9,197 nt of DNA, taken from contig MHER01000204.1 of NCBI GenBank assembly GCA_001805205.1, positions 1-9,197 of the forward strand. Reading direction: 5' to 3'. Position 1 is the first letter of the stretch; the number at the start of each line of letters is the position of its first letter. Below are positions 1 through 6,323 of the stretch, piece by piece. The notes beneath the pieces were generated by a model. It was not told where the DNA came from and made no database searches. It worked only from the letters and a program-made list of their open reading frames with translations. The position numbers and the translations under genes are program-made. This DNA comes from Nitrospirae bacterium RIFCSPLOW2_12_42_9. Its GTDB lineage: Bacteria; Nitrospirota; 9FT-COMBO-42-15; HDB-SIOI813.

Positions 1-389
1 TGACCCACTTCATTCGATACAACAATAGAGTTATATGAAACATCCTTCATTGTAGCCGCAAGAAGTTCTACCTCCGCCCTGATCTGATCGCATCCCCCAT
101 CCCTCCCGATCCTATTTGAGAGCCAGAGAGTAAGACAATCTATGATCACAATCTCGTAAACACCATTTATCTTTTGCAATACCTCACCCAGGGCGACAGG
201 TTCTTCTATTGTTTTCCATTCTATAGGGCGGGCCCGCTTATGCAGGGCGATGCGTTCTTTCATCTCCCCGTCCAGTGCCTCTGCTGTAGCAATAAACCCT
301 TTTCGTCCTGGCATCTTAGAGCCAAGCCCAAGGGCACAGGTACTCTTACCGGACCTCGCACCGCCAATAACGAATGTTATATGTCCCAT
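1..389 (-). CDS. cobU: Adenosylcobinamide kinase / adenosylcobinamide-phosphate guanylyltransferase, 3' end cut by window edge
   Basis: This gene is not seen as a complete open frame because it runs off the left edge; 129 codons are visible from an ATG at 389. CobU phosphorylates adenosylcobinamide and then transfers GMP to give adenosyl-GDP-cobinamide, the activated form used in nucleotide-loop assembly and cobinamide salvage in the cytoplasm. The sequence shows the family's N-terminal P-loop GGARSGKS (residues 9-16), the FIATAEALDGEM segment (32-43), a RIxxH motif with His50 in the region of the known guanylyl-accepting histidine, the ARPIEWKT stretch (53-60), and the SNEVG motif (125-129). 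The known enzyme is about 180 residues, so roughly 70 percent is present. A TAGGGA-type ribosome binding site precedes the ATG, and only 9 bp separate it from the upstream receptor stop. It is therefore probably the third gene of the riboswitch-led receptor unit. Identification is firm; completeness is unknown. Confidence 0.93.
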   Translation of the reverse strand, partial: MGHITFVIGGARSGKSTCALGLGSKMPGRKGFIATAEALDGEMKERIALHKRARPIEWKTIEEPVALGEVLQKINGVYEIVIIDCLTLWLSNRIGRDGGCDQIRAEVELLAATMKDVSYNSIVVSNEVG

Positions 390-398
390 CTGTCCCTA

Positions 399-2270
399 CT
401 AAAAAGATATACGTAAACCACCATAAGTAGAATAGCCTGGAACACTATATCCGCTTATCTCTTCATATTCCACGTCATAAACATTCTCTATCCTTGTAAA
501 GATCTCTGCTGTATTTCTGAATCTGTAACTACCAACAAAATCTAATCTCGAATAAGATTCAAGGAACGTCTGCTGGTCCGGTGTTCCATCAGAATCAGTA
601 TCTGTCCACTCTACCCTCTTCCCTATTATTTTATAGTAGAAATCGAATCTTAATCTTCCATCAGGATTTATACGCAGTATCAAGGTATATTTATTCATCG
701 GTATCCTCTGCAGATAAAAACGGGTATTTATATCTTCAGTCTTATTATATGTGTAATTCCCCTCTATCCTGAATAGTCGGGATAGACTCCATTTAATCTC
801 TGTCTCGACCCCTTTTGATTCTGCCTCAGCACGATTATGCGGTTTCCATACTCCGGAGGAGTCAGGAAACCATTGGATCATATCTTCAAAAAAGTTTTCG
901 TAATAACTTAATGTCATGGACAGGTTGTCTGAGACCACCTGTTCTGCCCCTATCTCCCACCCCCCAACCTTCTCTGTTTTCAGATCAGGATTTCCGGCAC
1001 CTGGCCAGAACAGAGCATTAAGATCAGGAGGCTTAAAACCGGTACTATATTGTGCATACCATTTTGTGCTTCGTGCAGGAAGGTAGGATATTCCGAGACG
1101 GTAGGTTAACGCATCATCAAACATGGTACTGCTATCCCATCGCACACCAGCCAACAGGAGTAATTGAGTTCCAGCCCCTCTCTGATCCTGCAAATAGAAG
1201 GCCTGACTGGAGAGGGATTTATCATAAACGCCTTTTAATGCCCCTTCCCGCTGTTGCCAATCATAACCGATTGTAAGTATATTCCCTTCCTTGCTGCTTA
1301 TATTATGCTGCCAGTCAACTGTGGTAATGCCGGAATTAATCACATAGTGGTTAGTTGTGGTGTCATTATCAAGGCCAATGACCTCCTCATTAGATCTCGA
1401 CACAGAGAGCCTTTGACCCCAGGTGTTATATATCGGAGATGATAAGGACATCCCAACTACACTCCATTGCCTCTGTTGTGAAAAATTCAAGTCATCAGAG
1501 ATTGGATTAGAATCAGGGTTGTCTAAATCACTCTCTGACTCAGTCAGACGTGCCAGAATATCAAACCGGACCATTGGGCTTAGAGAAACCCCAAGGTTTG
1601 ATGAAACTGTTGTATTCTGATAGCCATCCCTTTCTGAACCTGAACTTATTGCTGAAAATCCATTTACATCCATATGGGAGGCGTTAAGGGATAGATCATA
1701 TCTATCTTTATTAATCGCTGTTGAAATACCCTCTCTGGTCGTACCGTAACTACCATCTTCAAAACTTATAGAAACAGAAGATGTCCTTGCCTTCTTCGTA
1801 TAAATCTGAATAACACTGCTAAATGCATCTGATCCATACAGTGAATTTAAAGGACCCCGGACTATCTCTATACGCTCAATATCATCCACCAGCATATCTC
1901 CAAATTCAAACCTGCCGGTTGTTGCACTGTTGACCCTCACACCATCAATCAATACAAGCGTATGAGCAGGCTCTCCACCACGAACAGAGACATGAGTACT
2001 CTTACCAGGCCCTCCATAATTAACAACATCAATACCTGAAACCTCCCTTAAAAGTTCATGAAGGGTTGATACATGCCTTCTTTCAATATCATCCTGGGTT
2101 ATAACAGTAACAGAATTTGTTATATATCCCCTCGGAGTCTCAGTGCGTGTTGCAGTTGCAATTAGTTCATCCAATACAAGTTGCCCGGCATGAAGGTCAT
2201 CTTGTATTAACAGTCCGACCAGTACCGATAGATTAATAAGGTATAATATTTTTGTTACAACTTCTTTCAC
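399..2270 (-). CDS. btuB: TonB-dependent outer-membrane receptor, BtuB-like (second of a tandem pair)
   Basis: This is a 623-residue outer-membrane gated channel, most likely importing cobalamin or a related corrinoid. It starts with GTG at 2270, preceded by AAAGGG eight bases upstream, and lies 20 bp after the first receptor gene. An N-terminal hydrophobic signal segment (about 8-22) is followed by a TonB box DELIATA (34-40), like DTLVVTA in E. coli BtuB. The plug domain (about 45-160) has the family-typical runs HTLVLIDGVRVN, IERIEIVRGP and LYGSDAFSSVIQIYT. The barrel ends in VYDVEYEEISGY...GGLRISF with the C-terminal phenylalanine needed for outer-membrane assembly. The plug and the last strand resemble BtuB more than the neighbouring receptor does. 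A DTDSDG acid-rich motif lies at 557-562 in a predicted loop or turn. Substrate is inferred from similarity, the upstream cobalamin riboswitch and the cobU gene 9 bp downstream. Confidence 0.88.
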   Translation of the reverse strand: MKEVVTKILYLINLSVLVGLLIQDDLHAGQLVLDELIATATRTETPRGYITNSVTVITQDDIERRHVSTLHELLREVSGIDVVNYGGPGKSTHVSVRGGEPAHTLVLIDGVRVNSATTGRFEFGDMLVDDIERIEIVRGPLNSLYGSDAFSSVIQIYTKKARTSSVSISFEDGSYGTTREGISTAINKDRYDLSLNASHMDVNGFSAISSGSERDGYQNTTVSSNLGVSLSPMVRFDILARLTESESDLDNPDSNPISDDLNFSQQRQWSVVGMSLSSPIYNTWGQRLSVSRSNEEVIGLDNDTTTNHYVINSGITTVDWQHNISSKEGNILTIGYDWQQREGALKGVYDKSLSSQAFYLQDQRGAGTQLLLLAGVRWDSSTMFDDALTYRLGISYLPARSTKWYAQYSTGFKPPDLNALFWPGAGNPDLKTEKVGGWEIGAEQVVSDNLSMTLSYYENFFEDMIQWFPDSSGVWKPHNRAEAESKGVETEIKWSLSRLFRIEGNYTYNKTEDINTRFYLQRIPMNKYTLILRINPDGRLRFDFYYKIIGKRVEWTDTDSDGTPDQQTFLESYSRLDFVGSYRFRNTAEIFTRIENVYDVEYEEISGYSVPGYSTYGGLRISF

Positions 2271-2290
2271 TGAAAATGCCCTTTCATATA

Positions 2291-4174
2291 TTAAAAAGAG
2301 ACTTTTATGCCTCCATAATAATTTCTTTCGGGTGAAGGATATAGGTATTTATTACCCGCAGAGGTTATTCCATATTCAGAATATTCTTTATCAAAGATAT
2401 TATTAATCCCAAGATAGATATTTATACCCTTATTTTCATAAGATAATTTTGTATCAAAGGTTATATAATCTGGAAGTTTATTCTCCTCATTTGGGAAGTC
2501 GTTATCAAAGAATCGCTCCCCAACCCAGTTCCCTTCTATTGTCATTAAATAGTTCCTGTAAAATTTAAGGTTTCCACCAAAATTGGCACTCTGCAGTGGT
2601 ATCAGGGGAATTATCTTCCCTTCATTTAGTCCAGATTCAATGGTTGCTCTGTTGTATGTCCAATTTCCAAAAAGAGAGATCGAGTCTGAAAGCACGGAAG
2701 ATATCCCTAATTCAGTCCCCTGGTGTTTTGTCTTATCAAAGTTTTCATTATAAAAAGTTGAAGGATTAAAATATAGCTCATGGTCAATATTCATAGCATA
2801 CAGTGTCAATCTTGTTTCTAACTTCTCATTGAACGAATGGACTATCCCACCTTCGTAGGTATCTGCAAGTTCAGGTTTTAGTTTTACATTAGTCCATGAA
2901 AGTTCATCAGTTGTTGGCAGACGATACCCCCTTGAATAACTTATAAATCCCTTTGAGTCTTTCTTGTAATTATAAGTAATACCAGTCTTCACAGCACTCT
3001 CATTAAAGTTCTGATCTCCATTTACAGTATCCTTGATCTCAGCCTCTGTATAACGATAACCTATATTAAATGACAACTTATCACTGAAAAAAAACTCTTC
3101 ACCCATATAATAACCAGATTCCTCCTTTGAAATATTTGAAGTAACGTTATCAACATTAGCAATATATCTATCTACTCCTATTATCAACAGGTTTTTATAA
3201 TTGAAGAATGTTGTGGTAGCTGTATATTTTAATTTGATCTCATCAGTATCAGTATCCCTTTTCCCCTTATAACCAGAAAAATTTGCATCAAATTTACGGT
3301 TATTAAAGTTATAACCGATTGAAAAATCACCCCAAGTACCAGGAGTATATCTGAAATCTATTCCATAGAAATGCTGTTCATAATCAACTCCATCATCAGG
3401 GGTTATTGTCTGAGTCCTGTCAGACTTTAACTGGTTTTCTGTTAAAGACCCAGGATAACCCTGTTGATCATTATGGTATTTCCCGGAAAAATCAACATAT
3501 ATCTTTTCTGAAATATTGAGCCCAATCTTAGCGTCAATGTCATTTGCATTGAACTCACTGTTATCCCTGTAACCCTCTGCCTCACACTGCTTAGCAAAGA
3601 TGAAATAGTTCACCTTATCTGTTCCACCTCTCAGACTGAAATGTTCAGTATCACCATTAAAGCTTTCTATCCTTGTTTCGATCTCTGCCTCAGGCTTCAT
3701 TGCCTTGCCTTTTTTAGTAATAATGTTGATTACCCCTACCATAGCATTATCCCCGTAAAGAACACTCCCATTCCCTCTGACTACTTCAATCCTCTCGACA
3801 TTCTCTAAAGGGATAAGATTCCAATCAGGGGAGCCTGAGTCTATCTCATTTAATCTTCTCCCATCAAGAAGAATTAGCGTATTTTTCCCCAATCCAAATC
3901 CCCTCATATCTACAGTAGATTGTGTCCCTGTTCCAAATAAATCTCTGATAACCAATCCCTCTTCGTTCCTTAAAAGATCCTGGACAGTTGTCGCAGTAGA
4001 CTTTTCAATATCTTCCCGTGTAATTACAGTTACATTTGCAGGGATCTTATCGATTTCTTCTTCTGTTCGTGTTGCTGTAACTACTATCTCATCCAATCTG
4101 GCGGTTTCAGCATAAACGTCACTAATCATTAAAAGAGTACATATACAATAAATGAAAACGAATATTTTCTTCAT
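2291..4174 (-). CDS. TonB-dependent outer-membrane receptor (first of a tandem pair), probable corrinoid receptor
   Basis: This is a 627-residue TonB-dependent receptor. The open frame extends upstream to 4210 but into an inserted repeat; the ATG at 4174 is preferred because AGGAGG lies 9 bases before it and a signal peptide starts there (MKKIFVFIY..., cleavage likely after Ala22). A TonB box DEIVVTA (28-34) follows, then a plug with VTVITREDIE, TLILLDGRRLN, VERIEVVRG and LYGDNAMVGVINIITKKG (to about 155). The rest is beta-barrel with aromatic strand ends, finishing in GGIKVSF. Its plug is a more generic siderophore/vitamin receptor type than that of the second receptor, so the exact substrate is less certain. 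It is the first gene after a cobalamin riboswitch, which implies a corrinoid ligand or repression by B12. The receptor pair is related but well diverged. A heme or iron ligand is the main alternative, though the context argues against it. Confidence 0.86.
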   Translation of the reverse strand: MKKIFVFIYCICTLLMISDVYAETARLDEIVVTATRTEEEIDKIPANVTVITREDIEKSTATTVQDLLRNEEGLVIRDLFGTGTQSTVDMRGFGLGKNTLILLDGRRLNEIDSGSPDWNLIPLENVERIEVVRGNGSVLYGDNAMVGVINIITKKGKAMKPEAEIETRIESFNGDTEHFSLRGGTDKVNYFIFAKQCEAEGYRDNSEFNANDIDAKIGLNISEKIYVDFSGKYHNDQQGYPGSLTENQLKSDRTQTITPDDGVDYEQHFYGIDFRYTPGTWGDFSIGYNFNNRKFDANFSGYKGKRDTDTDEIKLKYTATTTFFNYKNLLIIGVDRYIANVDNVTSNISKEESGYYMGEEFFFSDKLSFNIGYRYTEAEIKDTVNGDQNFNESAVKTGITYNYKKDSKGFISYSRGYRLPTTDELSWTNVKLKPELADTYEGGIVHSFNEKLETRLTLYAMNIDHELYFNPSTFYNENFDKTKHQGTELGISSVLSDSISLFGNWTYNRATIESGLNEGKIIPLIPLQSANFGGNLKFYRNYLMTIEGNWVGERFFDNDFPNEENKLPDYITFDTKLSYENKGINIYLGINNIFDKEYSEYGITSAGNKYLYPSPERNYYGGIKVSF

Positions 4175-4183
4175 TATCCAATT

Positions 4184-4189
4184 CCTCCT
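4184..4189 (-). promoter_or_regulatory. Ribosome binding site of the first receptor gene
   Basis: The minus strand reads AGGAGG nine bases before the ATG at 4174. It decides the start: the longer frame opening at 4210 would begin inside the terminal repeat of an inserted element and lacks both a ribosome site and a signal peptide directly at its N-terminus. Confidence 0.8.
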
Positions 4190-4197
4190 GTTATTTA

Positions 4198-4328
4198 GAG
4201 GCTCTTGCAAAAGTCGTCATTCCCGTGAAAACGGGAATCCAGAGATTTTGCAATACATTGAAAAGGCTGGATTCCTACTTTCGTGGGAATGACAAACTCT
4301 TCTCTTTCAGGACTTTTGCAAGAGCCTC
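4198..4328. mobile_element. MITE-like element, 131 bp, with perfect 18-bp terminal inverted repeats
   Basis: The two ends are perfect inverted copies of GAGGCTCTTGCAAAAGTC (4198-4215 and 4311-4328). The element is flanked by a 5-bp direct repeat ATTTA (4193-4197 and 4329-4333), the expected footprint of transposition. It holds no transposase and no plausible gene, so it would be a non-autonomous element mobilised in trans. Inside are two inverted 27-base modules, each forming its own hairpin. It sits in the leader between the cobalamin riboswitch and the first receptor gene, only a few bases before the ribosome binding site. Removing it with one ATTTA copy restores a short ordinary leader. 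The parent insertion-sequence family cannot be named from the ends alone. Confidence 0.85.
4216..4293. repeat. Paired ATTCCC...GGGAAT hairpin modules inside the MITE-like element
   Basis: Two 27-base modules (4216-4242 and 4267-4293) are inverted copies of each other with a few differences. Each is itself a hairpin. The left has a perfect 8-bp stem ATTCCCGT/ACGGGAAT around a GAAA loop (4219-4238). The right has an 8-bp stem with one G-U pair around TTTC (4271-4290). The ATTCCC-N-GGGAAT core resembles dispersed repeats known in several bacteria, such as the dRS3 repeats of Neisseria; that resemblance is noted, not homology shown. In RNA the element could fold either as two small hairpins or as one long hairpin across the full 131 bases. 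Confidence 0.8.
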
Positions 4329-4377
4329 ATTTAAGCTTAGAATTATCAGGTTCTGGTTTCAGGTATCTATTTTTTAT

Positions 4378-4389
4378 CTACATAGGCAT
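4378..4389 (-). other. Possible mini reading frame (Met-Pro-Met-stop) with a strong Shine-Dalgarno
   Basis: The minus strand has GGGAGGTGG (4397-4405), then seven T residues, then ATG CCT ATG TAG. Motif strength and spacing are typical of real translation starts. The frame would encode only three residues. It may be a minimal upstream ORF linking ribosome loading to the riboswitch, or a chance product of a terminator U-tract followed by ATG. No downstream gene is in frame with it. Confidence that it is translated is low. Confidence 0.22.
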
Positions 4390-4429
4390 AAAAAAACCAC
4401 CTCCCTTCAAGCTCGAAAGGGTACATGGT
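4390..4429 (-). terminator. Candidate expression-platform hairpin with U-tract of the receptor-operon riboswitch
   Basis: Eleven bases after the B12 box the transcript can pair ACCA (4426-4429) with TGGT (4396-4399). Inside that, CCCTT pairs with AAGGG around a short loop. A run of seven U (4390-4396) follows directly. The stem is interrupted by a small internal loop, so it is weaker than the terminator of the other riboswitch here. The 3' arm also contains a GGGAGGTGG sequence, so the hairpin could hide a ribosome site instead of, or as well as, ending transcription. Confidence 0.48.
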
Positions 4430-4440
4430 AAGAATGACTG

Positions 4441-4585
4441 ACAGGCAGGTTTCCTGACTTACGGATCATTGTTTGGCCGGGCCTTCCCGGGATAGGATTC
4501 ATATCCCAGTGGCATTAATCCAGCCTTACTCCCCGATTACAGTGGCGGCACCGTGGGGGACTCGCACCCCCTTCCCGTGACCTGT
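4441..4585 (-). ncRNA. Cobalamin riboswitch controlling the receptor/cobU unit
   Basis: On the minus strand the conserved core is clear. It shows ACAGGT opening P1 (4580-4585), then GGGAA, GCCACTGTAA (4537-4546), GCCACTGGGATAT (4501-4513), GGGAAGGCC, and the B12 box with AAGTCAGGA and ACCTGCCTGT closing P1 (4441-4460). These match the adenosylcobalamin riboswitch consensus. In this family, ligand binding shuts off downstream expression, so the receptors and cobU should be made when B12 is scarce. It begins 65 bp after the tonB-like gene. A TATATG hexamer (4592-4597) is well placed for a -10 box, but no good -35 box is visible at the right distance. It may therefore have its own weak promoter, or act on read-through from the upstream operon. 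Confidence 0.96.
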
Positions 4586-4650
4586 AAATCACATATAAAG
4601 TTTTTAAAACACTATTTTTCGCCATCCAAAGCTGAATTCAGATGGTCTGT

Positions 4651-5478
4651 TTAGTCTTTATCCTCCATTAATTTATAAGTAATTGGAACTGAAATATCCA
4701 ATTCCCTGATCTCTTCTGGCACACCCTTGAAATGTTTTATTTTTTTTATTGTGCTAACTGCTGACTCATCCAGCAATTTGGAACCTGATGGCCTCCCTAT
4801 TACAATGCTGCTGGGTTTGCCGCTCTCATCAATATGGAAGTTTACATATACTGTACCTTCTAATCCCTGGACCTTTGCTATATGTGGATAATATTTATGT
4901 CTCTCTATCTCACTCTTAATATATATTAGAAACCCATTTAAGGCATCTTCACTATTATGACCTCTCACACCGAAGTTATTTTTAATGCCACTACCTCCAT
5001 TACTGCCATAAATACCCCCTCCTTCAGCAGCATCACCATCTCCAGGACTGAAATTACCAATCCCTGTATCTTCACCCATTGTATTTTCTCCAACACAAAT
5101 GCTCGAATCGTAGCAGCCGTCACTTATAATATCATCTGAATTCAAGTTTTCAATATCCAAATTTTCATTATCCTCTGTGCCCCGGAGGGGCATGTGGGTT
5201 TCATTACGCTCAACTACAATGCCTTCTTCGATTTTCTTCTCTATCTCTTTTCTAATACTAACTGTTCCTGATCCAAAAGACATTGTCTTTCCGTGTTTTC
5301 CTCCACCGTCTCCGGGTCCTCCTACTTCTTTATTACCTACAATGCCCCAGATAACCCTTCCATCATCTAAGCCTTGATTATTATTCGTTAGATATGAAGG
5401 AATATAAATAAGTGTGCCTGCTATTGTTATATGGGCAGCAAGAGAAATTATAAGCATTATTATTAATTTCTTTTTCAT
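4651..5478 (-). CDS. tonB: TonB-like energy transducer with glycine/aspartate-rich linker
   Basis: This 275-residue protein should carry proton-motive energy from the inner membrane to the outer-membrane receptors. The ATG at 5478 overlaps the btuD stop as ATGA; the frame continues upstream inside btuD but the signal anchor begins here. Residues 5-27 form one membrane anchor with the SxxxH signature (Ser12, His16) that in TonB contacts ExbB/ExbD. Residues 31-180 form the periplasmic spacer, which is unusual: only three prolines, but many Gly, Asp, Asn and Glu, plus a cysteine pair (122 and 128) that could form a disulfide. Residues 182-270 are a typical TonB C-terminal domain with YP (197-198), GLEGTVYVNFHI, GRPSGSKLLDESA and VPITYKL. 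Position in the B12 importer operon suggests a dedicated TonB for the nearby receptors. ExbB and ExbD are absent here and must be supplied from elsewhere. Confidence 0.88.
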   Translation of the reverse strand: MKKKLIIMLIISLAAHITIAGTLIYIPSYLTNNNQGLDDGRVIWGIVGNKEVGGPGDGGGKHGKTMSFGSGTVSIRKEIEKKIEEGIVVERNETHMPLRGTEDNENLDIENLNSDDIISDGCYDSSICVGENTMGEDTGIGNFSPGDGDAAEGGGIYGSNGGSGIKNNFGVRGHNSEDALNGFLIYIKSEIERHKYYPHIAKVQGLEGTVYVNFHIDESGKPSSIVIGRPSGSKLLDESAVSTIKKIKHFKGVPEEIRELDISVPITYKLMEDKD

Positions 5479-6323
5479 ATATGTGCCTTGGTGGTGTATG
5501 TATTTTGATACTCCTTTGTAAGACATAGGTTCATAGGTGTTTCACCTGGTATCAGTGTTACCCTGGGGGTCTTTGTTACAGGGTTTTCATCTACGATTAC
5601 CTCACACCCATATACATCCCTTATATTTCCTTCAGTTATTACTTCAAAAGGAGTACCAGCATCATATATCTTACCCTTATTCATTAAAATAAGTTTATTA
5701 CAGTACTGGGCAGCAAGGTTTAGATCATGAGAGGATAGGACTATTGTAAGACCTCTTTCGGAATTTAGCCTTGTAAGCAGATTATATATCCCTGTCTGAT
5801 GGCCTATATCAAGTGAGGTAGTGGGCTCATCTAAGATAAGGATATCCGGTTCCTGGGCAATCGCCCTTGCTATTATTGTCCTCTGCCTTTCCCCTCCAGA
5901 GATGTCAGTAACTGGTCTGTCTTTCAAGTCGTAAATGTCCATCCACTTCATGGCCTCTGCTGAAACCTCTGCATCATGATAATTTTCGAAAAGACGACCC
6001 TTAAGATACGGAGACCTTCCCATCAATACTGCTTCAGCAACTGTAAAAGGGAAAAGAAAAGAAGATTCCTGTGGAACAACTGCTACAGACCTTGCAAAAT
6101 CCATATGATTATATTTTGCAATATCTATGCCTTTCACCGTAATATCACCTCTCCCGGGTGTGAGAATTCTTGAAAGTAATTTAAGTAAGGTTGTCTTCCC
6201 TGATCCATTTGGGCCAATAATCCCTAAAATCTCCCCATTCTTTATATCAAATGAGATGTCCTCAAGAATCCATTTATCAGAATATTTAAAATAGACATCC
6301 CTGAGATTATAGGCATTATTCAT
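5475..6323 (-). CDS. btuD: Vitamin B12 ABC importer, ATP-binding protein
   Basis: This 282-residue cytoplasmic ATPase drives corrinoid import with BtuC. It carries a full motif set: Walker A GPNGSGKT (37-44), Q-loop glutamine 85 in VVPQES, ABC signature ISGGE (141-145), Walker B ILILDEP (161-167) and H-loop His199 in SSHD. This pattern belongs to the FecE/BtuD/HmuV class of type II importers. The ATG at 6323 was chosen over the longer frame because it overlaps the btuC stop as ATGA and has GAGG six bases upstream. The C-terminal tail after about residue 225 is the short extension usual in this class. Iron-siderophore or heme import is possible by family alone, but the riboswitch at the head of the operon and the adjacent cobU favour B12. 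Confidence 0.93.
   Translation of the reverse strand: MNNAYNLRDVYFKYSDKWILEDISFDIKNGEILGIIGPNGSGKTTLLKLLSRILTPGRGDITVKGIDIAKYNHMDFARSVAVVPQESSFLFPFTVAEAVLMGRSPYLKGRLFENYHDAEVSAEAMKWMDIYDLKDRPVTDISGGERQRTIIARAIAQEPDILILDEPTTSLDIGHQTGIYNLLTRLNSERGLTIVLSSHDLNLAAQYCNKLILMNKGKIYDAGTPFEVITEGNIRDVYGCEVIVDENPVTKTPRVTLIPGETPMNLCLTKEYQNTYTTKAHI

Larger units (their letters stand above)
4334..4440 (-). other. Leader segment between riboswitch and inserted element, no gene
   Basis: This stretch belongs to the 5' leader of the receptor transcript. It contains the candidate expression-platform hairpin with a U-tract (4390-4429) and a possible four-codon mini reading frame (4378-4389). The rest, nearest the inserted element, is AT-rich and shows no conserved motif or gene that I can recognise. 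Confidence 0.6.

Noticed and set aside
174..1620. Several plus-strand open frames of 60-80 residues over cobU and the second receptor
   Set aside because: They lie antisense to clearly conserved genes, lack ribosome sites and show no recognisable domain; they are shadows.
4175..4210. Extended N-terminus of the first receptor (12 further residues)
   Set aside because: It starts inside the terminal repeat of the inserted element, upstream of the AGGAGG site and the signal peptide.
4225..4431. Plus-strand 68-residue frame across the inserted element and leader
   Set aside because: It is made of the inverted repeat and AT-rich leader, with no protein-like conservation; it is on the opposite strand to the operon.
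4622..4629. TTGGAT at 4624-4629 as -35 box for the receptor unit
   Set aside because: At 17 bases it faces only TAAAAA, and it does not match the better placed TATATG; too weak to call a promoter.
4600..4650. Possible terminator after the tonB-like gene (CCATC/GATGG around the palindrome CTGAATTCAG)
   Set aside because: The stem is only five pairs, the loop is long, and no clean U-tract follows.
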